A stretch of 41,934 nt of DNA from Fidelibacterota bacterium (GTDB lineage Bacteria; Fidelibacterota; UBA2242), in contig JAGNGI010000012.1 of assembly GCA_018002295.1 (NCBI GenBank), forward strand, positions 1-41,934. The letters run 5' to 3'. Positions 34,774-41,934 of this stretch are shown one piece after another; positions within the stretch are counted from its first letter, which is position 1; every line of letters starts with the position of its first letter. The translations under genes and the position numbers were made by a program. The notes under the pieces are model-generated. The model was not told the origin of the DNA. It saw only the letters and a list, made by a program, of their open reading frames with translations, and searched no databases.

Positions 34774-35823
34774 ATGCTGGATATAACTACTAAAGAAAAC
34801 ATTATATTATACCTGAGTCAGTGGATCGAAATTGTCCGAATAGAAGATCGAGATAAGTATCTGGTGATCGAAGGGCGCCAGCGGGATACTACTTCTTTGC
34901 GTAAAATCGCCCGCAATTCTCGAAATTTGATTAGTTCGATAAAAAAAATATCTACTGGTTCCATTGACCGATTTATCGTCAAACCGGGGAAAATTGAAAA
35001 ACGGATTCCGACGGTTAATCTTGTCTTGTTTTTGATAACGATATTAACGACTCTTTTAGCGGGGGCGATAATGGAGGGGGCTAATCCATTCGTTCATCCA
35101 CTGGATTTGCTCAAAGGTGTTCCTTTTAGTGTGACTCTGATGGTAATTCTCGGTTTTCATGAAACCGGGCATTTTCTCATGGCGCGTAAACATAATGTTG
35201 ATGCGACCTTACCTTACTTTATTCCAGCGCCAACTATTATCGGGACTTTCGGCGCTTTCATTAAAATGCGCTCTCCGGTAACGCGGCGGCAGGCTTTATT
35301 GGAAATTGGAGCGGCTGGGCCGATCTGCGGTTTTTTGGTAGCGACGCCAGCTTTATTCATTGGCTTAAAGCTTTCTGAAGTCGTATCGTTAAGTGAGGCA
35401 ATCGGTATTCAACTCGGTGATTCACTATTGATGAAAATTGCCTCGGCTTTGATTTTTCCAAACCTGGAAGTCGGGCAGGACATTTTGCTCCATCCGGTTG
35501 GTTTTGCGGCTTGGATCGGAATGCTGGTAACCATGTTGAATCTCTTGCCTATCGGGCAGCTGGATGGCGGACATATTGCGTATGCCCTTCTGGGCGATAA
35601 ATATCCTTATGTTGCTTGGGGAGCGTTAATTGCGACTTTAGCGCTCTCATTTGTGTCACTTAATTGGTTAGTGTGGGGCTTACTAGTGTTTTTCTTGGTT
35701 AGAGTAAAACATCCGCCGATTTATGATGATAATTCTCCGGTAACATTACGTGAAAAACTGATTGGACTGGCATCTTTAGTGATTTTTATCCTGACGTTTA
35801 TTCCAGTTCCATTTAAGCAATAG
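34774..35823 (+). CDS. Site-2-protease-family (M50) membrane metalloprotease
   Basis: A 349-residue intramembrane zinc protease. A soluble N-terminal part (1-80) precedes about seven hydrophobic segments. The active site is H129-E130-T-G-H133 in LGFHETGHFLMA and D264 in LPIGQLDGGH (LDG-x-H), the M50 signature. The arrangement, with FIPAPTIIGTFGAFIKMRSP after the HExxH, resembles the EGY/S2P-like branch without a PDZ domain. Such proteins cleave membrane substrates; the target is unknown. ATG 34774 has no clear ribosome-binding site. It lies fourteen bases before mltG. Confidence 0.92.
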   Translation: MLDITTKENIILYLSQWIEIVRIEDRDKYLVIEGRQRDTTSLRKIARNSRNLISSIKKISTGSIDRFIVKPGKIEKRIPTVNLVLFLITILTTLLAGAIMEGANPFVHPLDLLKGVPFSVTLMVILGFHETGHFLMARKHNVDATLPYFIPAPTIIGTFGAFIKMRSPVTRRQALLEIGAAGPICGFLVATPALFIGLKLSEVVSLSEAIGIQLGDSLLMKIASALIFPNLEVGQDILLHPVGFAAWIGMLVTMLNLLPIGQLDGGHIAYALLGDKYPYVAWGALIATLALSFVSLNWLVWGLLVFFLVRVKHPPIYDDNSPVTLREKLIGLASLVIFILTFIPVPFKQ

Positions 35824-35836
35824 CATTATCGATAGT

Positions 35837-36898
35837 ATGAAGCGTATAAAATCCAATTTTAAGCCATCCGTTAAACGACCATTGGTTTATATACCACTGA
35901 TAATCTTTTTTATAGTAATTCTGTATTTAGCAATTTTAGTAACTCCATTGAGTTCAAGTAATACCAATCAGGTAATCACTATTCAACCTGGAGCAAGTGT
36001 TCAGGAAGTATCTGAGCTTTTATATGAAAAAGGTATTATCAAGTATCCTAAACGCTTTATTCTGGCGACAAAAATGATGGGAAAGGAACGGAAATTATGC
36101 GCCGGACGTTTTGATCTATATGGAGCTATCAATTATTATGAGTTGATAAAAACTCTGAGTGATCTGGAATCGGTTACGGTGCGCGTCACTATTCCTGAGG
36201 GTTTGCGTGCCCGTGAAATTGCTAGGTTGCTTGAAAATCAGATTGGAATTTCGGCCGATGATTTCATGCAAAAAGTTATGGATTCCAGATTTACTCATCA
36301 ATTGGGGGTTGAAGCTAATAATCTGGAGGGGTATCTCTTTCCTGATTCCTATCATTTTATCGTAGGTGATTCGCCGGAAAATGTCATTAGTCGGATGGTA
36401 GAACGCTTCTGGGAAGTTGTCAATGATTCAGTGCAGGCTGAAATCCGTCGTACCGGTTATACTCTCCACCAGATTATTACCTTAGCCTCGATAGTGGAAG
36501 GAGAATGTCAGGTAGATTTCGAACGACCGCTAGTTGCCTCACTCTATTACAATCGCTTGCGTAGAAGGATTCGTCTCGAAGCCTGTCCGACAATTCAATA
36601 CATAATTCCGGATAGTCCGCGACGAATACTGCGACAAGATTTAAAAATTGATTCACCTTATAATACTTACTTACACTACGGATTACCGCCAGGGCCGGTC
36701 TGTAATCCCGGTTTCAAATCCATAAAAGCGGCTATTTATCCCGCCAAAACCAAATATCTATATATGGTTTCAAATGGTGATAGTACCTATACCCACACTT
36801 TTACCGCGAATTATGAGGAATTTTTAGCCGCAAAAAGAAAATTGCATAAAATTCGCGCCCAGGATAAACTTGTTGCCAGTGAGGATTATATCAATTGA
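35837..36898 (+). CDS. mltG: Endolytic murein transglycosylase MltG
   Basis: Cuts nascent glycan strands and probably ends their elongation. The 353-residue protein has one N-terminal membrane helix (about 17-37) and a periplasmic YceG domain: a LysM-like subdomain (about 45-120) and the catalytic part with E221 in LASIVEGEC, YNRLRRRIRLEACPTIQY, and the DSPYNTYLHYGLPPGPVCNPG region that is diagnostic for MltG. It overlaps the helicase by four bases. The tail (about 340-353) is polar. The start ATG 35837 is the first in frame. Confidence 0.95.
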   Translation: MKRIKSNFKPSVKRPLVYIPLIIFFIVILYLAILVTPLSSSNTNQVITIQPGASVQEVSELLYEKGIIKYPKRFILATKMMGKERKLCAGRFDLYGAINYYELIKTLSDLESVTVRVTIPEGLRAREIARLLENQIGISADDFMQKVMDSRFTHQLGVEANNLEGYLFPDSYHFIVGDSPENVISRMVERFWEVVNDSVQAEIRRTGYTLHQIITLASIVEGECQVDFERPLVASLYYNRLRRRIRLEACPTIQYIIPDSPRRILRQDLKIDSPYNTYLHYGLPPGPVCNPGFKSIKAAIYPAKTKYLYMVSNGDSTYTHTFTANYEEFLAAKRKLHKIRAQDKLVASEDYIN

Positions 36899-39123
36899 AA
36901 TCACTTGAGGATTTGAATTCCGAGCAATGCCGTGCGGTCGAATATAATGCTGGTCCAACCTTAATTTTTGCTGGTGCCGGGAGTGGGAAAACCAAGGTTC
37001 TGGCGCATAAAGTTGCCTACCTGATAGAAAATAAAATTGTTGCTCCTCAAAATATTCTGGCGGTTACCTTTACCAACAAAGCCGCGCGCGAATTAGGTGA
37101 ACGGGTAGAAAAATATATCGGCAAGAAAGCCAGGCAAGTCAATATCGGCACTTTCCATTCGATTTGTGCTCGTCTTCTCCGACGTGAAATAGAATGTCTC
37201 GGTTATTCTTCGAATTTTACAATCTACGATGCTGAGGACCAGCTCAGTCTTCTCAAGAAAATTATCAATGATCGTTCTATTATCCTCGAGTCCACCAGTC
37301 CTAAAAATGTCTTGAGTCGAATTTCCTATCTGAAAAATCATATGATTGAGCCGGAAAATTTCAGCGCTCGGCCCGGATTTATGGCTGATCGTTTTGTAGC
37401 TGTGCTATATCCCCTTTATCAGGGAGCTTTACGTAAAGCTATGGCGGTGGATTTCGACGATCTGCTAATTCTACCGCTGAAAATATTCCAGCTTAAACCC
37501 GAAGTTTTGGAAAAATACCGGGCACTTTATCAATATATTTTAGTTGATGAATATCAAGATACCAATCGTCCCCAGTTTCTCTTGATTGAAGCCCTGGGTA
37601 AAAAACATCAGCACGTCTGTGTAGTTGGCGACGATGACCAGAGTATTTATAGCTGGCGCGGAGCTGATATTCGCAACATACTCAGTTTCAACGAAATATT
37701 TCCCCAATGCCGGATTTTTAAGCTCGAGCAAAATTATCGCTCGACCAATAATATCCTGAAAGCCGCTTCAGCGGTTGTCAGCCACAATAAACAGCGCGCT
37801 ACGAAAACACTCTGGTCACAGAAAAGCGATGGCGATTTATTAGTGAAGCTGGATGCCGAGACCGAATACGACGAAGCCGCCCTGATCGCCAGCTGGATTC
37901 AACGAGAAATTTTACAGAACAAACGTAATTTCAAGGACTTTGCCATCCTTTACCGAACAAATGCCCAAACCCGTGTTCTTGAGGAAATTTTACGACGCAA
38001 TAACATCGTGTATGTAATTGTAGGTGGTGTCCGTTTTTATGAGCGCAAAGAAATCAAAGATGTTTTAGCGTTTTTCAACATCATATCCAATCCCCATGAT
38101 AGTATAAGTTTAAAACGAATTATCAATTTACCGCCACGCGGGATAAGTAAAACGACCGTTCAACATCTTGAGGAACTGGCTTTGGCTAAAGACATTTCGC
38201 TATTCGATGCTATGTCGTACGCCGATGAACTCAATCTTGCTACGCGGGCTATCGAATCTATCAAAAAGTTTTACGATCAGATCAATGATCTCCGTTCATT
38301 ACGCAATACACTTTCTTTTGAAGAATGGGCACGGGTTGTTATCGTCAGCATTGGCCTGCGTAACTATTACAAAGAAAGCGAGGGCGAAGAAGCAACTGAA
38401 AGATTAGCCAACCTTGACGAGCTACTCAACGATATTTCAGAATTTTGCCAGACTAACGAAAAGCCATCGTTAGAATCTTACCTTGAAAATGTGACTCTGG
38501 CGACTTCGATTGACGAATGGGAAGACACTAAAAATGCGGTGACGCTGATGACCCTGCACGGTGCCAAGGGCTTGGAATTTCCTGTAGTCTTTATTTGCGG
38601 ATTAAATCAAGGCTTATTGCCGCTCGAACGCGACTTGACCCATGAAGCGCTCGAAGAGGAGCGTCGTCTTTTTTATGTCGGTCTGACTCGCGCCAAGGAA
38701 AAGGTTTTTTTATCATCATCCCGCCAGCGTATGCGCGCCGGTGAAGTCGCCTACTCATCGGAATCAATGTTTCTCAACGAAATCCCGCCAGAGTTGATTA
38801 CAATCTGCGATTTTCGGGAAGGTATTATTTCCAGTAAGCGCCAACCGCGGACCAGCAATCGTTCCACTGCTCGGAAAATAAAAGATACCTTTGAGCGGGT
38901 TGAATCTAACCCGATCAAAATAGCGGGAATCAATTCTTCTTCAAGCGAAAAAACTTCTCCGACCAGCCGGACGATTGAACCCGGTACGCATGTTTCTCAT
39001 AAAATTTTTGGCACCGGTCAGGTAGTTAATATAGACGGTGTCGGACAAAATGCCCGAGTAACCGTAAATTTTCGTTCCTGCGGACGCAAAACGATCGTAG
39101 CGCGTTTTCTCAACATCAATTGA
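36895..39123 (+). CDS. UvrD/PcrA-type ATP-dependent DNA helicase
   Basis: A 742-residue superfamily 1A 3'-5' helicase for repair and clearing of replication obstacles. Motifs are in order: Q motif LNSEQCRAVE, Walker A AGAGSGKT (26-33), TFTNKAA, GTFHS, motif II LVDEYQDTN (near 216-223), GDDDQSIYSWRGA, QNYRS, TLHGAKGLEFPVVF and EERRLFYVGLTRAKE. The last 50 residues (GTHVSHKIFGTGQV...FLNIN) form a Tudor-like tail found in PcrA and UvrD that contacts RNA polymerase. The start TTG 36895 overlaps the mltG stop; GAGGA upstream (about 36881) is the likely ribosome-binding site. Convergent with rnhA. Confidence 0.96.
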   Translation: MKSLEDLNSEQCRAVEYNAGPTLIFAGAGSGKTKVLAHKVAYLIENKIVAPQNILAVTFTNKAARELGERVEKYIGKKARQVNIGTFHSICARLLRREIECLGYSSNFTIYDAEDQLSLLKKIINDRSIILESTSPKNVLSRISYLKNHMIEPENFSARPGFMADRFVAVLYPLYQGALRKAMAVDFDDLLILPLKIFQLKPEVLEKYRALYQYILVDEYQDTNRPQFLLIEALGKKHQHVCVVGDDDQSIYSWRGADIRNILSFNEIFPQCRIFKLEQNYRSTNNILKAASAVVSHNKQRATKTLWSQKSDGDLLVKLDAETEYDEAALIASWIQREILQNKRNFKDFAILYRTNAQTRVLEEILRRNNIVYVIVGGVRFYERKEIKDVLAFFNIISNPHDSISLKRIINLPPRGISKTTVQHLEELALAKDISLFDAMSYADELNLATRAIESIKKFYDQINDLRSLRNTLSFEEWARVVIVSIGLRNYYKESEGEEATERLANLDELLNDISEFCQTNEKPSLESYLENVTLATSIDEWEDTKNAVTLMTLHGAKGLEFPVVFICGLNQGLLPLERDLTHEALEEERRLFYVGLTRAKEKVFLSSSRQRMRAGEVAYSSESMFLNEIPPELITICDFREGIISSKRQPRTSNRSTARKIKDTFERVESNPIKIAGINSSSSEKTSPTSRTIEPGTHVSHKIFGTGQVVNIDGVGQNARVTVNFRSCGRKTIVARFLNIN

Positions 39124-39130
39124 TTAATAA

Positions 39131-39625
39131 TTACTGCTTTTTCTTCTTCTGCAATTGCCAGTAATATTTTTCGAATTCGGCGTTTAGATCGCTTACTTTC
39201 CCTTGACTTGCGATCATTTTACGTGCCAAACAATCGCAAATTTCATTATAAAGGTTATCGCTATGTCCTCGAACGTATTGCCAGGTGATTCCAGGATGAT
39301 TCAACCTGTCAAGTTCGAGCCACAGCTCCTGATTTTTGACTGATTTCTTGTCAGCGGTTTTCCAATTTCTCTTTTTCCAGTTGGGAAGCCAGGTTGTAAT
39401 TCCATTTCGTAGGTATTGACTGTCAGTATAAATAATGGCTTTTTCACCGGGTTGCAATTGTTTCAAGCCATTGAGCGCCGCGATGATTTCCATCCGATTA
39501 TTAGTCGTATTTTCTTGATAACCAGCCAGGACTTTGAGCAATTGATTTTCATTAAAAATCAGAGTCGCCCAACCGCCGTGGCCGGGATTTCCTGAACAGG
39601 CTCCGTCGGAGTAAATGATCTTCAT
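39131..39625 (-). CDS. rnhA: Ribonuclease HI
   Basis: Cleaves the RNA strand of RNA-DNA hybrids. The 164-residue protein has the type 1 RNase H catalytic set: D7 (YSDGACSGNPG), E46 (NRMEIIAA), D68 (YTDSQY) and D131 (EICDCLA), with H121 in GHSDNLYN. The length is slightly above the E. coli enzyme because of a charged C-terminal extension (about 140-164, ending in lysines). It begins directly at the stop codon of the upstream gene (TAGATG on the minus strand), so both are likely co-transcribed, and is eight bases from the helicase end. Confidence 0.96.
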   Translation of the reverse strand: MKIIYSDGACSGNPGHGGWATLIFNENQLLKVLAGYQENTTNNRMEIIAALNGLKQLQPGEKAIIYTDSQYLRNGITTWLPNWKKRNWKTADKKSVKNQELWLELDRLNHPGITWQYVRGHSDNLYNEICDCLARKMIASQGKVSDLNAEFEKYYWQLQKKKKQ

Positions 39626-41389
39626 CTATTCGTCCATTTCTGAAATTACGTCAATCGGAGATAAAGCTTCCATCTTAACCACCTTTGCATTATCAAAATA
39701 AATCTGTAATTCTTTGCCATCTGGATATAAGTAAATCCACAGTTCGTAAATTCTTCCACCGCCGGTTTCTAAGCGGGTTTGGGAACCTGGTTGCCCAAGC
39801 GAGCTTCTTATTTGATCAGTACTCATACCGATGTCGGGTTTAGGAGCATCCGGCGGCGGGTTGAATGTTTTACCTATGGATTCCTGTGCTTTTTGTTTGG
39901 CGGCTTGCTGTTTAAGGTATTCGATACCGGCTTCTAAGTTTTTAATATGAGGAGCAGTTAAGTAATGAATATCCGGTCGCAGAGCGGTCGCTTGCTTGAG
40001 CGACTCCAGCGCCAACGCTATACTTTTCTTATCCACAGAAAGGTTGGCGTCATTGATATAACCGTCAGCGATTTGTACCAGATAGGGTTCGACGCGTTGT
40101 CGAATAGGTGGATAATATCGAATGGCAAGATCGAAATAGTCAATAGCTTTTTCCCAATAACCAGATTCAGTAAAAACTGCTCCGCGATGGAAATAAATTT
40201 CACTGTGGTAGCGGTAGATAAGCTCATTAGTGTTTGGGAGATTCAGCTTTGCGATTGTGTTTAAAAATTGTTCGGCTTCATCGATTCGATTGTTGCTAAT
40301 CATCACGTTCATTGTATCAACAAACTGTTTAATCATTCTTTCGTAATTACTATTTATCCGAGCTAATAGGGTTTTGTCTTTAGTCACTTGGGCTCGCGCT
40401 AAATATTCAGTAGCTATGGAATAGTTTTGACGGGCAATAAACAATTCCGCCAGAGTTACTTCCTGATAGGGAATTCGCTTGTCGCATTCTTTAATCATCC
40501 GACGGGCTTTAAAGCGGCTTGGGTGGTGGGGATTATCGGCGATGAATTGTTCAAAGGTGGCTTTGGCGGCTATAAAATCATTAGCCTGATAGAGAGCTTG
40601 GGCTTCGTCACCAGTACTCCGACCTCCGCCGAGATTAGAATTGAATGTCAGAGAAATCCCCACAGTATTAAAATTAATCTTCTTAATCGGGCTTATGTTA
40701 TGAGGGTCTTCCAAATCACCGAAATCACCGACTGTGTATCTGATTTCTACGCCGTAACCTTCTTTTAATTTATAATTGATACTGCCGAGGAATTTAAATC
40801 CCAGCGCGAAGGAGTAGGTATGTCCTTTTTGTTGTAGAAAATAGTCGTTAGAATGAGTTTTATAAGCTGAGCCGAAGGCTGGACCGTAACTGATCGTTAA
40901 GTAATTATAAAAGTTCGGTGCCCATTGATATATCACCGTTTGATTGAGGTTGAATTCATAGATTCGCGGTGACAAAAAAAGTTGGTCAACGGAGCCCGGC
41001 AGACGTTGCGGCCAGGTTTCCGGGAGTTTTTGTTCGGATAATGAGTATGTGTATTTAGCGCCTATTCCGGTCTGGAAATCGAGCAAATTTTGCGGCAAAA
41101 TATACACCAGCCAGTTGAACTTCAACAAATCCAGTTCGAGGCTGTTCATCGCTCGTTCCCAAGAAGTTTTATAGCCGTTAAAGGAAATTCCGGGGGAATC
41201 AAATAGAAGTGGTTGACCGTCAAATCCAAATGTCTGTATGCCGGTTTTAAATTCGAATGGTGTCAATTTAAATGGTGTGCGATATTCGATCGGTCCGTGA
41301 ATAGCATCGACAATCTTGAAATACCATTGTGCGGATAAGCTAACGGTTAATACCCCGATTATTAAGATACATTTTACGAATCGAGCCAC
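39626..41389 (-). CDS. Outer-membrane barrel plus TPR plus BamE-like fusion protein
   Basis: A 587-residue protein with a signal peptide (CILIIGVLTVSLSAQ), an N-terminal region of alternating strands (about 20-255, YNYLTISYGPAF, FALGFKFLGSINYKL, INFNTVGISLTFN) that looks like an outer-membrane or periplasmic beta-sheet domain, a TPR segment (about 262-490, ALYQANDFIAAKATFEQFIADNP and later repeats) and, after a Gln/Lys/Pro linker, a BamE/SmpA-like end (about 524-580, IGMSTDQIRSSLGQPG with LYPDGKELQIYFDNAKVVKM). I do not know the full architecture from any named family. The start GTG 41389 has no ribosome-binding site. It may scaffold outer-membrane assembly. Confidence 0.75.
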   Translation of the reverse strand: MARFVKCILIIGVLTVSLSAQWYFKIVDAIHGPIEYRTPFKLTPFEFKTGIQTFGFDGQPLLFDSPGISFNGYKTSWERAMNSLELDLLKFNWLVYILPQNLLDFQTGIGAKYTYSLSEQKLPETWPQRLPGSVDQLFLSPRIYEFNLNQTVIYQWAPNFYNYLTISYGPAFGSAYKTHSNDYFLQQKGHTYSFALGFKFLGSINYKLKEGYGVEIRYTVGDFGDLEDPHNISPIKKINFNTVGISLTFNSNLGGGRSTGDEAQALYQANDFIAAKATFEQFIADNPHHPSRFKARRMIKECDKRIPYQEVTLAELFIARQNYSIATEYLARAQVTKDKTLLARINSNYERMIKQFVDTMNVMISNNRIDEAEQFLNTIAKLNLPNTNELIYRYHSEIYFHRGAVFTESGYWEKAIDYFDLAIRYYPPIRQRVEPYLVQIADGYINDANLSVDKKSIALALESLKQATALRPDIHYLTAPHIKNLEAGIEYLKQQAAKQKAQESIGKTFNPPPDAPKPDIGMSTDQIRSSLGQPGSQTRLETGGGRIYELWIYLYPDGKELQIYFDNAKVVKMEALSPIDVISEMDE

Positions 41390-41438
41390 GGATAGAAAAT
41401 AACAATACCTCGGGAAAAAATGAAGAGGATTGTTTTTT

Positions 41439-41466
41439 CTTGAGCGAAACTTGTTACCAGCTCAAG
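41439..41466. repeat. Inverted repeat in the divergent promoter region
   Basis: CTTGAGC (41439-41445) and GCTCAAG (41460-41466) are perfect 7-bp arms with a 14-base spacer, between two divergent genes. A weak plus-strand promoter, TTGTTA (41451-41456), 17 bases, TAAATT (41474-41479), overlaps the right arm. The position suits an operator controlling one or both genes. Confidence 0.4.
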
Positions 41467-41512
41467 CGTATAGTAAATTTATTATGATTATTATGCGAGA
41501 GTCGCAGGAAAA

Positions 41513-41934
41513 TTGAAGAAAATTAGTTGGACATTTATCGTTATTTTATTGGCGGTCTTAAATCTCGCCGGGCAGAGTAAGAATCTCTACGGGAAATTTA
41601 CGATTGCTCGCCTGAAATATGACGGGGGCGGCGACTGGTACAGCAATCCGAGTTCAATTCCGAATCTGTTGAAATTTCTCCGTGAAAATCTCAATATGGA
41701 CGTCGCCTCCGACGAAGTGCGGGTTGGCATAATGGACAAAGACTTTTTCGCCTATCCTTATCTTTATATGAATGGTCATGGCAACGTGCGTTTCAGTGAT
41801 GAGGAGGTTCTGCGCCTTCGCCAGCATTTGCAAAACGGTGGCTTTTTACATGCCGACGATAATTATGGTATGGATCAATCCTTTCGGCGTGAAATTAAAC
41901 GAGTTTTTCCCGATAATGACCTGGTGGAATTGCC
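41513..41934 (+). CDS. Exported DUF4159 protein (3' end outside window)
   Basis: The first 140 residues are visible. A hydrophobic signal peptide (WTFIVILLAVLNLAGQS) is followed by the DUF4159 domain: FTIARLKYDGGGDWY, PNLLKFLREN, YPYLYMNGHGNV, LRLRQHLQNGGFLHADDNYG and SFRREIKRVFP. DUF4159 proteins are widespread in FCB and Planctomycete genomes, often near MoxR/BatA-like operons, with a fold related to glutamine amidotransferase-like proteins but no known activity. The start is TTG 41513 (AGGA at 41506-41509, a rather close spacing); no ATG or GTG lies in frame nearby. It diverges from the barrel-TPR gene. Confidence 0.9.
   Translation, partial: MKKISWTFIVILLAVLNLAGQSKNLYGKFTIARLKYDGGGDWYSNPSSIPNLLKFLRENLNMDVASDEVRVGIMDKDFFAYPYLYMNGHGNVRFSDEEVLRLRQHLQNGGFLHADDNYGMDQSFRREIKRVFPDNDLVEL

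Noticed and set aside
1..41934. CRISPR array, insertion sequence, prophage or integron
   Set aside because: No regularly spaced repeats, transposase, integrase or phage structural genes were seen.

Overview
The window (41,934 bases, AT-rich, densely coded on both strands) looks like a chromosomal segment from an uncultured, mostly anaerobic Gram-negative bacterium of the FCB superphylum (Calditrichota, KSB1 or Marinimicrobia-like; the exact phylum cannot be fixed from sequence alone). The pointers are: two secreted proteins (6283-7401 minus and 31733-34462) ending in the FCB-type C-terminal sorting/FlgD-like domain used with type IX secretion; a DUF3098-like protein; outer-membrane beta-barrels and a Pal-like lipoprotein; and rubrerythrin, rubredoxin and flavodiiron genes typical of anaerobes. 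TTG start codons are unusually common. No phage, IS, integron or CRISPR array was seen.

Layout. 1-2023: oxygen/peroxide defence operon (rubrerythrin end, rubredoxin, flavodiiron protein, rubrerythrin-like protein). 2143-3234: dGTPase, ending in a terminator-like structure. 3520-4725: exported GH27 alpha-galactosidase, facing a divergent alternative-oxidase-like gene (4728-5435 minus). 5609-14086, all on the minus strand: RRM RNA-binding protein, EF-G followed by a secreted endonuclease, D-lactate dehydrogenase with a Cys-rich tail, an outer-membrane barrel gene broken by an in-frame TGA, a PflX-type radical SAM protein and an M64 peptidase.

14259-23520, all on the plus strand: ftsE-ftsX, then grpE-dnaJ, then a ComEA-like HhH protein, a bitopic protein, a PilM-like and a PilN/PilO-like protein (a candidate divergent type IV pilus/type II secretion/competence platform), then rsmD-coaD-pta and an FmdB-type zinc ribbon. 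23571-27818: DUF3098-like gene (minus), AmrS-type radical SAM enzyme, three small uncharacterised genes, a Pal-CpoB (OmpA-like plus TPR) fusion lipoprotein, and a minus-strand tRNA-Leu(CAA). 27887-39123 (plus): acyl-CoA synthetase, purM, gpsA, a very large secreted metallopeptidase, S2P-family membrane protease, mltG and a UvrD/PcrA helicase. 39131-41389 (minus): rnhA and a barrel-TPR-BamE-like fusion. 41513-end: start of an exported DUF4159 protein.

Themes that link the genes are envelope biogenesis (FtsEX, MltG, Pal-CpoB, M50 protease, lipid precursor enzymes GpsA and acyl-CoA synthetase), secretion of degradative enzymes (nuclease, peptidases, galactosidase), and handling of oxygen by a bacterium that also ferments (LdhA, Pta). 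The most interesting items are the PilM/PilN-like module next to ComEA, the AOX-like oxidase, the Pal-CpoB fusion, the barrel-TPR-BamE fusion and the nonsense-split barrel gene.
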